Origin: an uncultured Eubacteriales bacterium
Lineage (GTDB): Bacteria; Bacillota; Clostridia; Christensenellales; Aristaeellaceae
Assembly (NCBI GenBank): GCA_944353735.1
Contig: CALVPU010000217.1
Coordinates: 1-15,520, forward strand
Reading direction: 5' to 3'
DNA length: 15,520 bases
The notes under the pieces were generated by a model. The model was not told the DNA's origin, searched no databases, and worked only from the letters and a program-made list of their open reading frames with translations. The number at the start of each line of letters is the position of its first letter. Positions within the stretch are counted from its first letter, which is position 1. Shown piece after piece: positions 8,478-15,186 of the stretch. A program made the translations under genes and the position numbers.

Positions 8478-8531
8478 GATCGCTCTCCCCCTCGTTGCGG
8501 CCCGCTGGCGCGGACCGCGCTTCATCGCTCT

Positions 8532-8540
8532 ATGATACCA
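8532..8540 (-). promoter_or_regulatory. Extended -10 promoter of mnmG
   Basis: Minus-strand TGGTATCAT: TATCAT (8537-8532) with a TGG extension. The -35 position shows no good match. A start near 8525 gives a leader of about 48 nt before the TTG at 8477. The same TGG extension precedes the -10 of the membrane-protein gene at 6497-6505. Confidence 0.6.
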
Positions 8541-8592
8541 CACTCCCGCCCTCATCTGCGGCGCGGAGAGAAAATTTTACATCGAATGCGTA

Positions 8593-8621
8593 TTGTATTT
8601 TGAGCCTGCGAGTGATAGTAT
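8593..8621 (+). promoter_or_regulatory. Promoter of feoAB
   Basis: TTGTAT (8593-8598), a 17-bp spacer and TAGTAT (8616-8621) with a TGA extension (8613-8615). AT-rich DNA (about 8571-8600) lies just upstream and includes an AAAATTTT tract. The predicted start is near 8628, only about 5 nt before the palindromic operator. Confidence 0.7.
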
Positions 8622-8632
8622 AGTACCATGAA

Positions 8633-8648
8633 GTTAGATATATCTAAC
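8633..8648. promoter_or_regulatory. Perfect palindrome, probable DtxR/MntR-family metal-repressor operator for feoAB
   Basis: GTTAGATATATCTAAC is a perfect 16-bp palindrome lying at about +5 to +20 of the predicted feo transcript, where a bound repressor would block initiation. The TTAG-N6-CTAA pattern matches the general form of DtxR/IdeR/MntR-family operators better than a Fur box (GATAATGATAATCATTATC). Ferrous-iron repression of feo genes is well established for both families. The regulator is not in the window, so its identity is inference. Confidence 0.7.
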
Positions 8649-8674
8649 AATCGACGGATTCGGAGGGATGCGGC

Positions 8675-8920
8675 ATGGAGGAGCGCGAAAGGGCGCTGAA
8701 GTCGCTGGCGGACGGTCAATCGGGCGTGGTATCGCGCATCGCGCTGACGGGCGCGACGAAGCGGCGGCTGATCGAGATGGGCATCACGCCGGGCACGCGC
8801 GTGGGCGTGCTCAAGCGCGCGCCGCTGGGCGACCCGATCGAGATCCTGCTCAGGGGCTTTTCGCTGACGATCCGCGGGACGGACGCCGAACAGATCTTCG
8901 TGACGGAGGTGCGCCCATGA
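8675..8920 (+). CDS. feoA: Ferrous iron transport protein FeoA
   Basis: 81-residue cytoplasmic SH3-like protein that acts with FeoB in Fe(II) uptake. The family core is clear: KRRLIEMGITPGTRVGVLKRAP (residues about 28-49) and the domain-ending DPIEILLRGFSLTIRGTDAE segment. The length is normal for a stand-alone FeoA. The ATG at 8675 follows GGAGGG (8662-8667). Its stop codon overlaps the feoB start (ATGA at 8917-8920), implying translational coupling. It is preceded by the feo promoter and palindrome. No feoC is seen. Confidence 0.95.
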   Translation: MEERERALKSLADGQSGVVSRIALTGATKRRLIEMGITPGTRVGVLKRAPLGDPIEILLRGFSLTIRGTDAEQIFVTEVRP

Positions 8921-11067
8921 ACATCACCATCGCGCTGGCGGGCAACCCGAACAGCGGCAAGACGACGCTGTTCAACGCGCTGACCGGCTCGAACCAGTAC
9001 GTCGGCAACTGGGCGGGCGTAACGGTGGAGCGCAAGGAGGCGGTGTTCGACATCGGCGAGGACCGCGCCACACTGGTCGACCTGCCGGGCGTGTATTCGC
9101 TGTCGCCGTACTCGATCGAGGAAAACATCACGCGCCACTTCATCGCGCAGCACCAGCCGGACGTGGTGCTCAACATCGTCGACGCCACGAACCTCGAGCG
9201 CAACCTGTACCTGACGCTGCAGCTGATGGAGCTGGAGCGCCCGGTGGTGGTGGCGCTCAACCTGATGGACGAGCTCAAGCGCCGCGGCGAGTCGATCGAC
9301 TGCGCGCGGCTGGCAAAGGCGCTGGGCGCGCCGGTGGTGCCGATCTCCGCCAAGCGGCGCCAGGGCTTCGACGCGCTCTTTCAGGCGATCCACGATCAGG
9401 CGCACGATCCCAGAACCGCATACCCCGCGCGCAACTACGACGCCTCGACGCGCGACGCGCTGCGCGAGATCGTCGAGGCGCTGGGCGGCTTCTCCTCCCA
9501 CAGCGCCTTCGACATCGACGAGCACTTCGAGCACCGCGACCAGAACGAGCGCGACGACGACCACTCTCCCCGCGCCGACCACCGCCACATCGGCGGCTAC
9601 GACGACGAGGGCGACGTGGACTACGCGCCGCCGACGATGTGGGTGGCGCTGAAGCTGCTCGAAGGCGACGAGCTGCTCAAGGAGACGGCGCAGCTGTCGG
9701 ACAGCCAGCGCGCGCGCATCCGCGCCGCGGTTCAGGCATACGTCGCGCGCGGTCAGCAGGTGCATCCGGGCATTGACTCGCTGACGATGGTAGTCGACGC
9801 GCGCTACCGGCGCATCGCCGAGCTGCTCCGCGAAGCGGGCTACCGCCGCCGCGAGCGCGAGATCTCCACTTCGGACAAGATCGACCGCGTGGTGACAAAC
9901 AGGTACCTCGCCTTCCCGATCTTCCTGATCGTCATGGGGCTGATGTTCGCGGTGACATTCGGCGCGCCGGGCACGTTTTTGACGGGGTTGACCGAGTCGC
10001 TGGTCGGCTTTATCGGCGATCAGGCGTCGCAGGGGCTCGCGGCGATCGCCGCGCCGGAATGGATTCGCTCGCTGGTCTGCGACGGCGTGATTGCCGGCGT
10101 CGGCGGCGTGCTGGTGTTTCTGCCGCAGATTCTGCTGATCTTCCTGTTCATGTCGGTGCTGGAGGACAGCGGCTACATGGCGCGCGCGGCGTTCATCACC
10201 GACCGCCTGCTGCGCAAGTTCGGCCTGTCGGGGCGCTCGTTCATACCGATGCTGATGGGCTTTGGCTGCACGACCACGGCGATCATCGCCGCGCGCGGCG
10301 TGGAAAACGAGCGCGACCGGCGCATGACGATCCTGCTGACGCCGTTCATGAGCTGCGGCGCGCGATTGCCGGTCTACGCGCTGTTCACGGCGGCATTTTT
10401 CCCGAACAACCGCGCGCTGGTGGTGCTGAGCCTGTACGCGCTGGGCATGCTGATGATGATCGTCTGCGGTCTCGTTCTGCGCAAGACGGCATTCCGCGAG
10501 GGCGATTCGCCGTTCCTGATGGAGCTGCCGCCGTATCGCGTGCCGCATGCCCGCAGCGTGCTCAAGCGGCTGTGGGACCGCGCCAAGGACTTCCTCACCC
10601 GCGCGGGCACGCTGATCTTCGCCATGAGCGTGCTGATCTGGTTTTTGCAGTCGTTCACGCCTGGCCTGCAGTGGACCACCGATTCCGCCACCTCGATCTT
10701 CGGCAGGATCGGCGCCTTCATCGCGCCGGTGTTCGCGCCGCTGGGCTTCGGTCAGTGGGAAAAGGGCGTGGCGCTGATGTCCGGTCTGGTCGCCAAGGAA
10801 GCCGTCGTGTCGACGCTGCAGGTGCTGTATTCCGCGGGCAGCTCGGCGCAGCTGACGCAGGCGATCGCCGCGCACTTCACGCCGCTGTCGGCGTATGCGT
10901 TTCTGGTGTTCATCCTGCTGTACGTGCCGTGCGTGGCGGCGCTCGCCGCCGCCAGGCGCGAGCTGCGCTCGGCGAAGTACTTCGCGATGACGGTCTGCAT
11001 CCAGCTCGGCGTCGCCTATGGGGTCACATTCCTCGTCTACCAGATCGGTCGCCTGATCGTCGGCTGA
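8917..11067 (+). CDS. feoB: Ferrous iron transporter FeoB with a His/Asp-rich cytoplasmic insert
   Basis: 716-residue inner-membrane Fe(II) transporter. The N-terminal G domain shows G1 GNPNSGKT (9-16), G3 DLPG (55-58), G4 NLMD (115-118) and a likely G5 at ISAK (143-146). A helical GDI-like part (about 240-312) follows. The membrane core contains the first Gate repeat with EDSGYMARAAF (416-426), the FGCTTTA segment (449-455), the central FeoB_C part (about 470-600), GLVAKEAVVSTL (623-634) in the second Gate repeat and PCVAAL (671-676). Between the G and GDI parts, residues about 194-236 form an unusual polar stretch with 6 His and about 15 Asp/Glu (9496-9624). ATG 8917 was chosen because it overlaps the feoA stop, has GGAG just upstream (8905-8908) and is followed at once by the G1 motif. 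The frame open upstream to 8668 is feoA's shadow. Confidence 0.96.
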   Translation: MNITIALAGNPNSGKTTLFNALTGSNQYVGNWAGVTVERKEAVFDIGEDRATLVDLPGVYSLSPYSIEENITRHFIAQHQPDVVLNIVDATNLERNLYLTLQLMELERPVVVALNLMDELKRRGESIDCARLAKALGAPVVPISAKRRQGFDALFQAIHDQAHDPRTAYPARNYDASTRDALREIVEALGGFSSHSAFDIDEHFEHRDQNERDDDHSPRADHRHIGGYDDEGDVDYAPPTMWVALKLLEGDELLKETAQLSDSQRARIRAAVQAYVARGQQVHPGIDSLTMVVDARYRRIAELLREAGYRRREREISTSDKIDRVVTNRYLAFPIFLIVMGLMFAVTFGAPGTFLTGLTESLVGFIGDQASQGLAAIAAPEWIRSLVCDGVIAGVGGVLVFLPQILLIFLFMSVLEDSGYMARAAFITDRLLRKFGLSGRSFIPMLMGFGCTTTAIIAARGVENERDRRMTILLTPFMSCGARLPVYALFTAAFFPNNRALVVLSLYALGMLMMIVCGLVLRKTAFREGDSPFLMELPPYRVPHARSVLKRLWDRAKDFLTRAGTLIFAMSVLIWFLQSFTPGLQWTTDSATSIFGRIGAFIAPVFAPLGFGQWEKGVALMSGLVAKEAVVSTLQVLYSAGSSAQLTQAIAAHFTPLSAYAFLVFILLYVPCVAALAAARRELRSAKYFAMTVCIQLGVAYGVTFLVYQIGRLIVG

Positions 11068-11092
11068 AACAGGCGCCGCTGACAAGGGGAGC

Positions 11093-11134
11093 AAAAATCG
11101 CCACTGATTTTCGCAATTATCAGGGCGATTTTTT
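11093..11134 (+). terminator. Intrinsic terminator after feoB
   Basis: AAAAATCGCC (11093-11102) pairs perfectly with GGCGATTTTT (11124-11133). An inner CTGAT/ATCAG pair (11104-11108 and 11119-11123) extends the hairpin, and the run of T ends at 11134. It starts 26 nt after the feoB stop. The A-tract/T-tract symmetry means it could also stop leftward transcription arriving from the LRR remnant. Confidence 0.85.
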
Positions 11135-11193
11135 GCGTGTTTGGAGGTTATCGGCGCGCGGACCGAAGCGCCCGATTCGGCTGAAAGGACAGC

Positions 11194-11376
11194 TCAGCTG
11201 TACAGCCAGTCGTTCGCATCCGGATAGGTGTACGTGATTCCATTTGCCGAAGCATATTCCGCCGCATAGGAATCGCGGCCGACGGTCAGCGTGAGGTTGG
11301 CAGGGCATCCGGCAAACGCGCCTTCGCCGATGGAAGTTACGCTGTCGGGGAGGGTGACTCCACCCAAAGCGTCAAC
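11194..11376 (-). pseudogene. Truncated LRR_5 (BspA-like) surface-protein remnant, C-terminal end
   Basis: The frame encodes about 60 residues. TLPDSVTSIGEGAFAGCP matches the LRR_5 (BspA/Treponema-type) repeat. The following LTVGRDSYAAEYASANGITY is the usual closing segment of such cell-surface proteins in gut Firmicutes. Only the last repeat and tail remain. There is no signal peptide, no upstream repeats and no plausible start or ribosome site. The frame stays open to 11478, but that extension runs through the proS terminator and into proS. It is probably the 3' relic of a large surface-protein gene lost by deletion or rearrangement between feoB and proS. A real short gene is unlikely. Confidence 0.65.
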
Positions 11377-11402
11377 GTCTTTCCCGCGGGACGGCGGCAC
11401 GC

Positions 11403-11430
11403 AAAAGGCGCTCCGCCGTCGCGGAGCGCC
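11403..11430 (-). terminator. Intrinsic terminator of proS
   Basis: A perfect 10-bp GC-rich stem (GGCGCTCCGC at 11407-11416 and GCGGAGCGCC at 11421-11430) with a 4-nt loop. On the minus strand it is followed by TTTT (11406-11403). It begins 11 nt past the proS stop. Confidence 0.85.
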
Positions 11431-11441
11431 AAGGGGAATTT

Positions 11442-13169
11442 TCACAGCCGGCATTCGAGCTTTGCCAATTCGCCGCACACGTAATTGTAGACGAAGTCCG
11501 CCGCCTCATCGGTCGGGCGCTTCTCCTGCATGGATTTGTCGCGCGAGGCGATCTCGATGGTGCCGTTCTTCAGGCCCTTCGGGCTGACGACCACGCGCAG
11601 CGGCACGCCGAACAGGTCGGCATCGGAGAACATCACGCCCGCGCTGACGGGACGGTCGTCCCAGAGCACCTCCACGCCGCGCTTCGTCAGCTCGTCGTAC
11701 AGCCGCTGCGAGGTCTCGGCGACCTCGGGGTTGTCCGCGCGCAGCGAGCACAGATGCACGTGCCACGGCGCGATCGACATCGGCCAGATCGGACCGTAGT
11801 CGTCGTGATGCGCCTCGCAGACCGCCGCGGCGAGCCGGCCCACGCCGATGCCGTAGCAGCCCATGATCGGGTGCTTCAGCGAGCCGTCGGCGTCGACGTA
11901 GGTCATGTCCATGGCCTCGGTGTAGCGCGTGCCGAGCTGGAAGATGTTGCCGACCTCGATGCCGCGGGAGGTGTAGATGCTCTTGTGACCGCAGACGGGG
12001 CAGACGCCGCCGTCGTACGCCTTGGCGACGTCGACGTACTCGACCTCGCCCACCTCGCGCGGGATGTTGAAGCCCACGTAGTGGAAGTCGGTCTCGTTCG
12101 CGCCGGTGGCGAACCAGTTCACGCCCTCGAGCGAGGCGTCGTAGACGGCCTTCACGTCCTCGGGCAGACCCTTCGGGCCGATGAACCCGGCGGCGAGGCC
12201 GCTCTCCGGCGCGATGTCCGCCGGATGCACTTCCGCGCGGAGGTAGTTGCGCAGCTTGGTCTCGTTGACGTCCAGATCGCCGCGCAGGAAGACGACAACG
12301 TAGCGGTCGGTGAGGTTCTCCTGATAGACGACGGCCTTGCACGTCGACGCGGCGGGAATCTTCAGGAACTGGCACAGGTCCTCAATCGTCTTGACGCCCG
12401 GCGTGGCGACCTTCTCGAGCGCCGCGGTCTCCCCCGCCTCGCCGTGCGCGATGCAGGGCGCGGCTTCCATGTTGGCGCGATAATCGCAGTCGCGGCAGAG
12501 CACGATCGTGTCCTCGCCGGCGGGCGTGAGCAGCATGTACTCGTGGGACACCTTGCCGCCCATCATGCCACTGTCGGACTTGACGGCGACGACCTCCGGC
12601 ACGCCCGCGCGGGCAAAGATGCGGTTGTAGGCGTCGTAGCATTCCATGTAGTAGCGCTCCAGATCCTCCTGCGAGGTGTGGAACGAATAGCCGTCCTTCA
12701 TCGTAAACTCGCGCACGCGGATCAGGCCGCCGCGACAGCGCGGCTCGTCGCGGAACTTCGTCTGAATCTGATAGATCATGAACGGATACTGCGCGTAGCT
12801 GTCCGCCACGTCGCGGGCGAAGTGGACGGCTGCTTCCTCGTGCGTCATGCCCAGCACCATGTCCGCGCCCGAGCGGTCCTTGAAGCGCAGCAGCTCGCTG
12901 CCCACGGACTCGAACCGGCCCGACTCCTTCCACAGCGACGCCGGAATCGCCACCGGGAACAGCACCTCCTGCCCGCCGATGCGGTCCATCTCCTCGCGCA
13001 GGATGCGCTCGATCTTCGCGGTGATGCGCTTGGTGACCGGGAACAGCGAAAAGATGCCGTTGCCGACGGGTTTGATGTAGCCGCCGCGCATCATCAGCGC
13101 CTGACTGATGATCTGGCAGTCCGCCGGGGTCTCCTTGTAGCGCTTGGAAACGAGGTTCTTCAGCTTCAT
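11442..13169 (-). CDS. proS: Prolyl-tRNA synthetase, bacterial type with editing domain
   Basis: 575-residue class II synthetase that charges tRNA-Pro. Motif 2 lies in KFRDEPR and RVREFTMKDGYSFH (138-144, 151-164); motif 3 is GCYGIGVGRL (437-446). The INS editing domain (about 224-407) is complete. It includes TCKAVVYQ (276-283, with the conserved Lys278 used against mischarged Ala-tRNA-Pro) and DVNETKLRNYL (300-310). Two CxxC pairs, CRDC (225-228) and CPVC (390-393), could bind zinc. The anticodon-binding domain is about 465-570, with WDDRPVSAGVMFSDADLFGVP (503-523). ATG 13169 follows AAAGGAGAG. The frame is open further upstream to 13403, but that stretch is the T-box leader, not protein. 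The gene has its own promoter, T-box and terminator, so it is a self-contained unit. Confidence 0.97.
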   Translation of the reverse strand: MKLKNLVSKRYKETPADCQIISQALMMRGGYIKPVGNGIFSLFPVTKRITAKIERILREEMDRIGGQEVLFPVAIPASLWKESGRFESVGSELLRFKDRSGADMVLGMTHEEAAVHFARDVADSYAQYPFMIYQIQTKFRDEPRCRGGLIRVREFTMKDGYSFHTSQEDLERYYMECYDAYNRIFARAGVPEVVAVKSDSGMMGGKVSHEYMLLTPAGEDTIVLCRDCDYRANMEAAPCIAHGEAGETAALEKVATPGVKTIEDLCQFLKIPAASTCKAVVYQENLTDRYVVVFLRGDLDVNETKLRNYLRAEVHPADIAPESGLAAGFIGPKGLPEDVKAVYDASLEGVNWFATGANETDFHYVGFNIPREVGEVEYVDVAKAYDGGVCPVCGHKSIYTSRGIEVGNIFQLGTRYTEAMDMTYVDADGSLKHPIMGCYGIGVGRLAAAVCEAHHDDYGPIWPMSIAPWHVHLCSLRADNPEVAETSQRLYDELTKRGVEVLWDDRPVSAGVMFSDADLFGVPLRVVVSPKGLKNGTIEIASRDKSMQEKRPTDEAADFVYNYVCGELAKLECRL

Positions 13170-13210
13170 TGCGTCTCTCTCCTTTGGCGATCGTTCGCGC
13201 CCGTCGGGCG

Positions 13211-13245
13211 AAAAAAGCTCCGCCCCCGTCGCGCAGGGGCGAAGC
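13211..13245 (-). terminator. Regulated terminator of the proS T-box leader
   Basis: On the minus strand GCTTCGCCCC (13245-13236) pairs with GGGGCGGAGC (13226-13217) over 10 bp with one G-U. TTTTTT (13216-13211) follows. It starts 7 nt after the T-box motif, the standard arrangement in which uncharged tRNA favours the competing antiterminator. Confidence 0.88.
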
Positions 13246-13456
13246 ATGCTTCGCGGTACCACCTTGCTTCGGCGCTCGCGCGCCCTCCAGCCGCCCTGTA
13301 TCGGGAGCGCCCGGCGGAATTTCAGCCGCCCGCGCAGCCGCGTTCTCCCGCGCACTCGGAAGCCGGGAGCCCCTGCGCCGCCGGATGTGCGCCTTTCAGC
13401 CATGGACGCGCTCTCTGCAAACCGCCGGAACGGGCTTTCTTCCTCATCGTGCCTAG
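13211..13456 (-). promoter_or_regulatory. Proline-specific T-box leader of proS
   Basis: A leader of about 245 nt between promoter and proS. The conserved T-box AAGGTGGTACCGC is at 13265-13253; its TGGT would pair with the ACCA end of uncharged tRNA. Upstream are the stem I landmarks GATGAGGA (13448-13441, kink-turn) and AGAGAG (13416-13411). Hand folding pairs GGAAG (13443-13439) with CTTCC (13362-13358) and AGCCC (13436-13432) with GGGCT (13372-13368). This leaves an internal loop whose 3' side begins CCC (13367-13365), a proline codon that I propose as the specifier. The adjacent CCG reading is also Pro. Low proline charging should raise proS transcription. The T-box is certain; the exact specifier frame is inferred. 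Confidence 0.92.
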
Positions 13457-13462
13457 GCTTTC

Positions 13463-13491
13463 ATTATACGCGCGCCGCCGCGATTATGCAA
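13463..13491 (-). promoter_or_regulatory. Sigma-A promoter of the proS T-box transcript
   Basis: Minus-strand TTGCAT (13491-13486), a 17-bp spacer and a perfect TATAAT (13468-13463). The predicted start near 13456 lies directly before T-box stem I. The promoter sits in the short gap after the MurF-like gene stop (13520), so proS is transcribed separately from that gene. Confidence 0.83.
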
Positions 13492-13519
13492 GTGAAGATT
13501 TGGTTGCGCGCCCGCGCGG

Positions 13520-15109
13520 TTATTCGTCGCGCTCGCTCTCGTACAGCACCGTATCGCCGTCGGAGGCGATCTCGTCGAGCAGCTCCTCGGCGTCGTCGGC
13601 GCTGTCGACGATGTAGATGGAGGACTTCAGGAAACCCGTGCTGAGAATGCCCTTGAGCACGGGACGGACGGCGCGGCGGCTGCCGACGAGCACGACGATG
13701 TCGGCGCTGCCCTTCATCTGCGTTCCGAAGGCAAAGTTGACCTCCTCCGCCTTGGGCGTGTCGTCCGGCAGGCCGGGCGTGACGACGATGCGCCTGCCGG
13801 GGAATTCGCTGAGCACATTGAGCGCCTCGGCGGTGCCCTCGGGGCTGACGTTGAGCGTGTCGTCGATGGCGGTGCGGCTGCCGGAAATCAGGTGGAGCTT
13901 GCGGTCGAACGGCTGCAGCTGGGCGATGGCGTCGCCGATCTCGTCCATGCTCATGCCGAGCCGGTGAGCGAGCGCCGCCGCGAGGGCGATGTTCTGCACG
14001 TTGAAGCGGCCCAGCAGCCGCGTCCGGCAGCGCACCCGACCGCCGTCGGCGCAGGCGAGCAGGAACTCCGTGCCCTTTGGGCCGAAGGCGACCTCGGTCG
14101 CGCGCATGTAGCAGTCGTCGGAAGCGGGCTCGACGCCGGCGTTGTACTTCTCCCGCTTGCAGCGGGCAAAGAGCCGGTCGGTGTAGCCGCAATCGGAGGC
14201 AAAGAACGCCGCGCCATCCTCGGGCAGGCCCTCGATGAGCTCATTCTTGGTCTCCACCACGTTGGCGATGGAGCCGAAGGTGTCCAGATGCTGCGGGCCG
14301 ATGGAGGTGATCATGCCGTACTGCGGCTGCACGAGGCGCACCAGATGCTTGATGTCGCCCACATGCTGCGCGCCCATCTCGGCGATGAACACCTCGTGAC
14401 CGGGCTCGAGCGAATCGTTGATGACGCGCGAGAGCCCCATCGCCGTGTTGAAACTGGCGGGCGTTGCCAGTACCTCGTACTTGTGCGAGAGGATCTCGCG
14501 CAGGATGAACTTCGTCTGCGTCTTGCCGTAGCTGCCGGTAATGCCAATCTTGATCAGGTCCTTGCGGGCAGCGAGCTTGCGGCGCGCCTCCTCGTAGAAG
14601 CCGGCGTTGATCCGCGCCTCCACGGGGTCCATGATCCAGCCGCCGATCCAGACGATGAACGGCACGCCGGCGTACGTCAAATACGGCGGAATGGATAGCA
14701 GCCTGAGCAGCAGCGCCACGCCGGTAAACAGCAGCAGCAGCATGCCGAACAGCCGCCGCGCGCGCATCGTCAACGCCAGCGGCTTCTTTGACGGTTCGGC
14801 GTGATGCTTCAGCGCCAGCCCCGTGACGGCGGCGGCGTAGCCCGCCAACGTGATCCAGCCCGCCGCCGTCGTGCGCGCGCGCTCCACCGAGATGAACAGT
14901 GACAACAGCATCGGCAGGTACCAGCTTGCCAGCGCCGCGCCGAAGCCCGTGGCGATGTTTTCTTTCAGATAGCGTTCCTGACCGCGCCGCATCCACTGGC
15001 GGTACGCCGGCAGGCGGTAGCGCTCGCGCTGGAAGGCGTGCACGCAGTGGGCGGACGCCGCCATGCAGCCGAGCACGATGACCACCATCTCGATTCCGTC
15101 AAACAGCAT
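13520..15109 (-). CDS. Membrane-anchored MurF-like Mur ligase
   Basis: 529 residues. The N-terminal 165 or so hold about four or five TM helices (8-26, 54-76, 81-100, 119-138, 143-160). A Mur ligase body follows. Its ATP-binding P-loop is GSYGKTQTK (192-200), where typical MurF has a GTNGKTTT-like form. SFNTAMGLSRVI (219-230), EMGAQHVGDI (244-253), GPQHLDTFGS (271-280), an ETKNELIEGL lysine region (K288), GRFNVQNIALAAALAH (367-382) and DDTLNVSPEG (416-425, compare MurF DDSYNANP) all match MurF best. MurF adds D-Ala-D-Ala to UDP-MurNAc-tripeptide, but the membrane domain and altered motifs suggest a paralogue whose substrate may differ. The start at 15109 follows AGGGGGG; an upstream start at 15151 has no better site. 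It lies 77 nt after rimI. The superfamily is sure, the exact reaction is not. Confidence 0.82.
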   Translation of the reverse strand: MLFDGIEMVVIVLGCMAASAHCVHAFQRERYRLPAYRQWMRRGQERYLKENIATGFGAALASWYLPMLLSLFISVERARTTAAGWITLAGYAAAVTGLALKHHAEPSKKPLALTMRARRLFGMLLLLFTGVALLLRLLSIPPYLTYAGVPFIVWIGGWIMDPVEARINAGFYEEARRKLAARKDLIKIGITGSYGKTQTKFILREILSHKYEVLATPASFNTAMGLSRVINDSLEPGHEVFIAEMGAQHVGDIKHLVRLVQPQYGMITSIGPQHLDTFGSIANVVETKNELIEGLPEDGAAFFASDCGYTDRLFARCKREKYNAGVEPASDDCYMRATEVAFGPKGTEFLLACADGGRVRCRTRLLGRFNVQNIALAAALAHRLGMSMDEIGDAIAQLQPFDRKLHLISGSRTAIDDTLNVSPEGTAEALNVLSEFPGRRIVVTPGLPDDTPKAEEVNFAFGTQMKGSADIVVLVGSRRAVRPVLKGILSTGFLKSSIYIVDSADDAEELLDEIASDGDTVLYESERDE

Positions 15110-15186
15110 ACAAAGCCCCCCTGCGCGCCGCGGATGCGGCCCTTCTAACATTCAGACGGATCGCGCCGCCATTTGGTTCCACCGGT

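Noticed and set aside
6351..8603. 750-codon plus-strand open frame opposite mnmG
   Set aside because: MnmG on the other strand has all family motifs; this frame crosses promoters and intergenic DNA and has no motif.
8633..8648. Fur box upstream of feoA
   Set aside because: The palindrome is a poor match to the Fur consensus and fits the DtxR/MntR pattern better.
8716..11094. Minus-strand open frame opposite feoAB
   Set aside because: Arg/His/Gln-rich antisense artefact; FeoA and FeoB are unambiguous on the plus strand.
11382..11391. 10-bp palindrome TCCCGCGGGA next to the LRR relic
   Set aside because: Short palindromes of C and G are expected by chance in this base composition; no second copy or target duplication was seen.
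13170..13403. In-frame N-terminal extension of ProRS
   Set aside because: It overlaps the T-box and its terminator; ATG 13169 has a good ribosome site and gives the normal protein length.
11754..13616. Plus-strand open frame opposite proS and its T-box
   Set aside because: It runs through a ProRS gene and a structured RNA leader; there are no domains.
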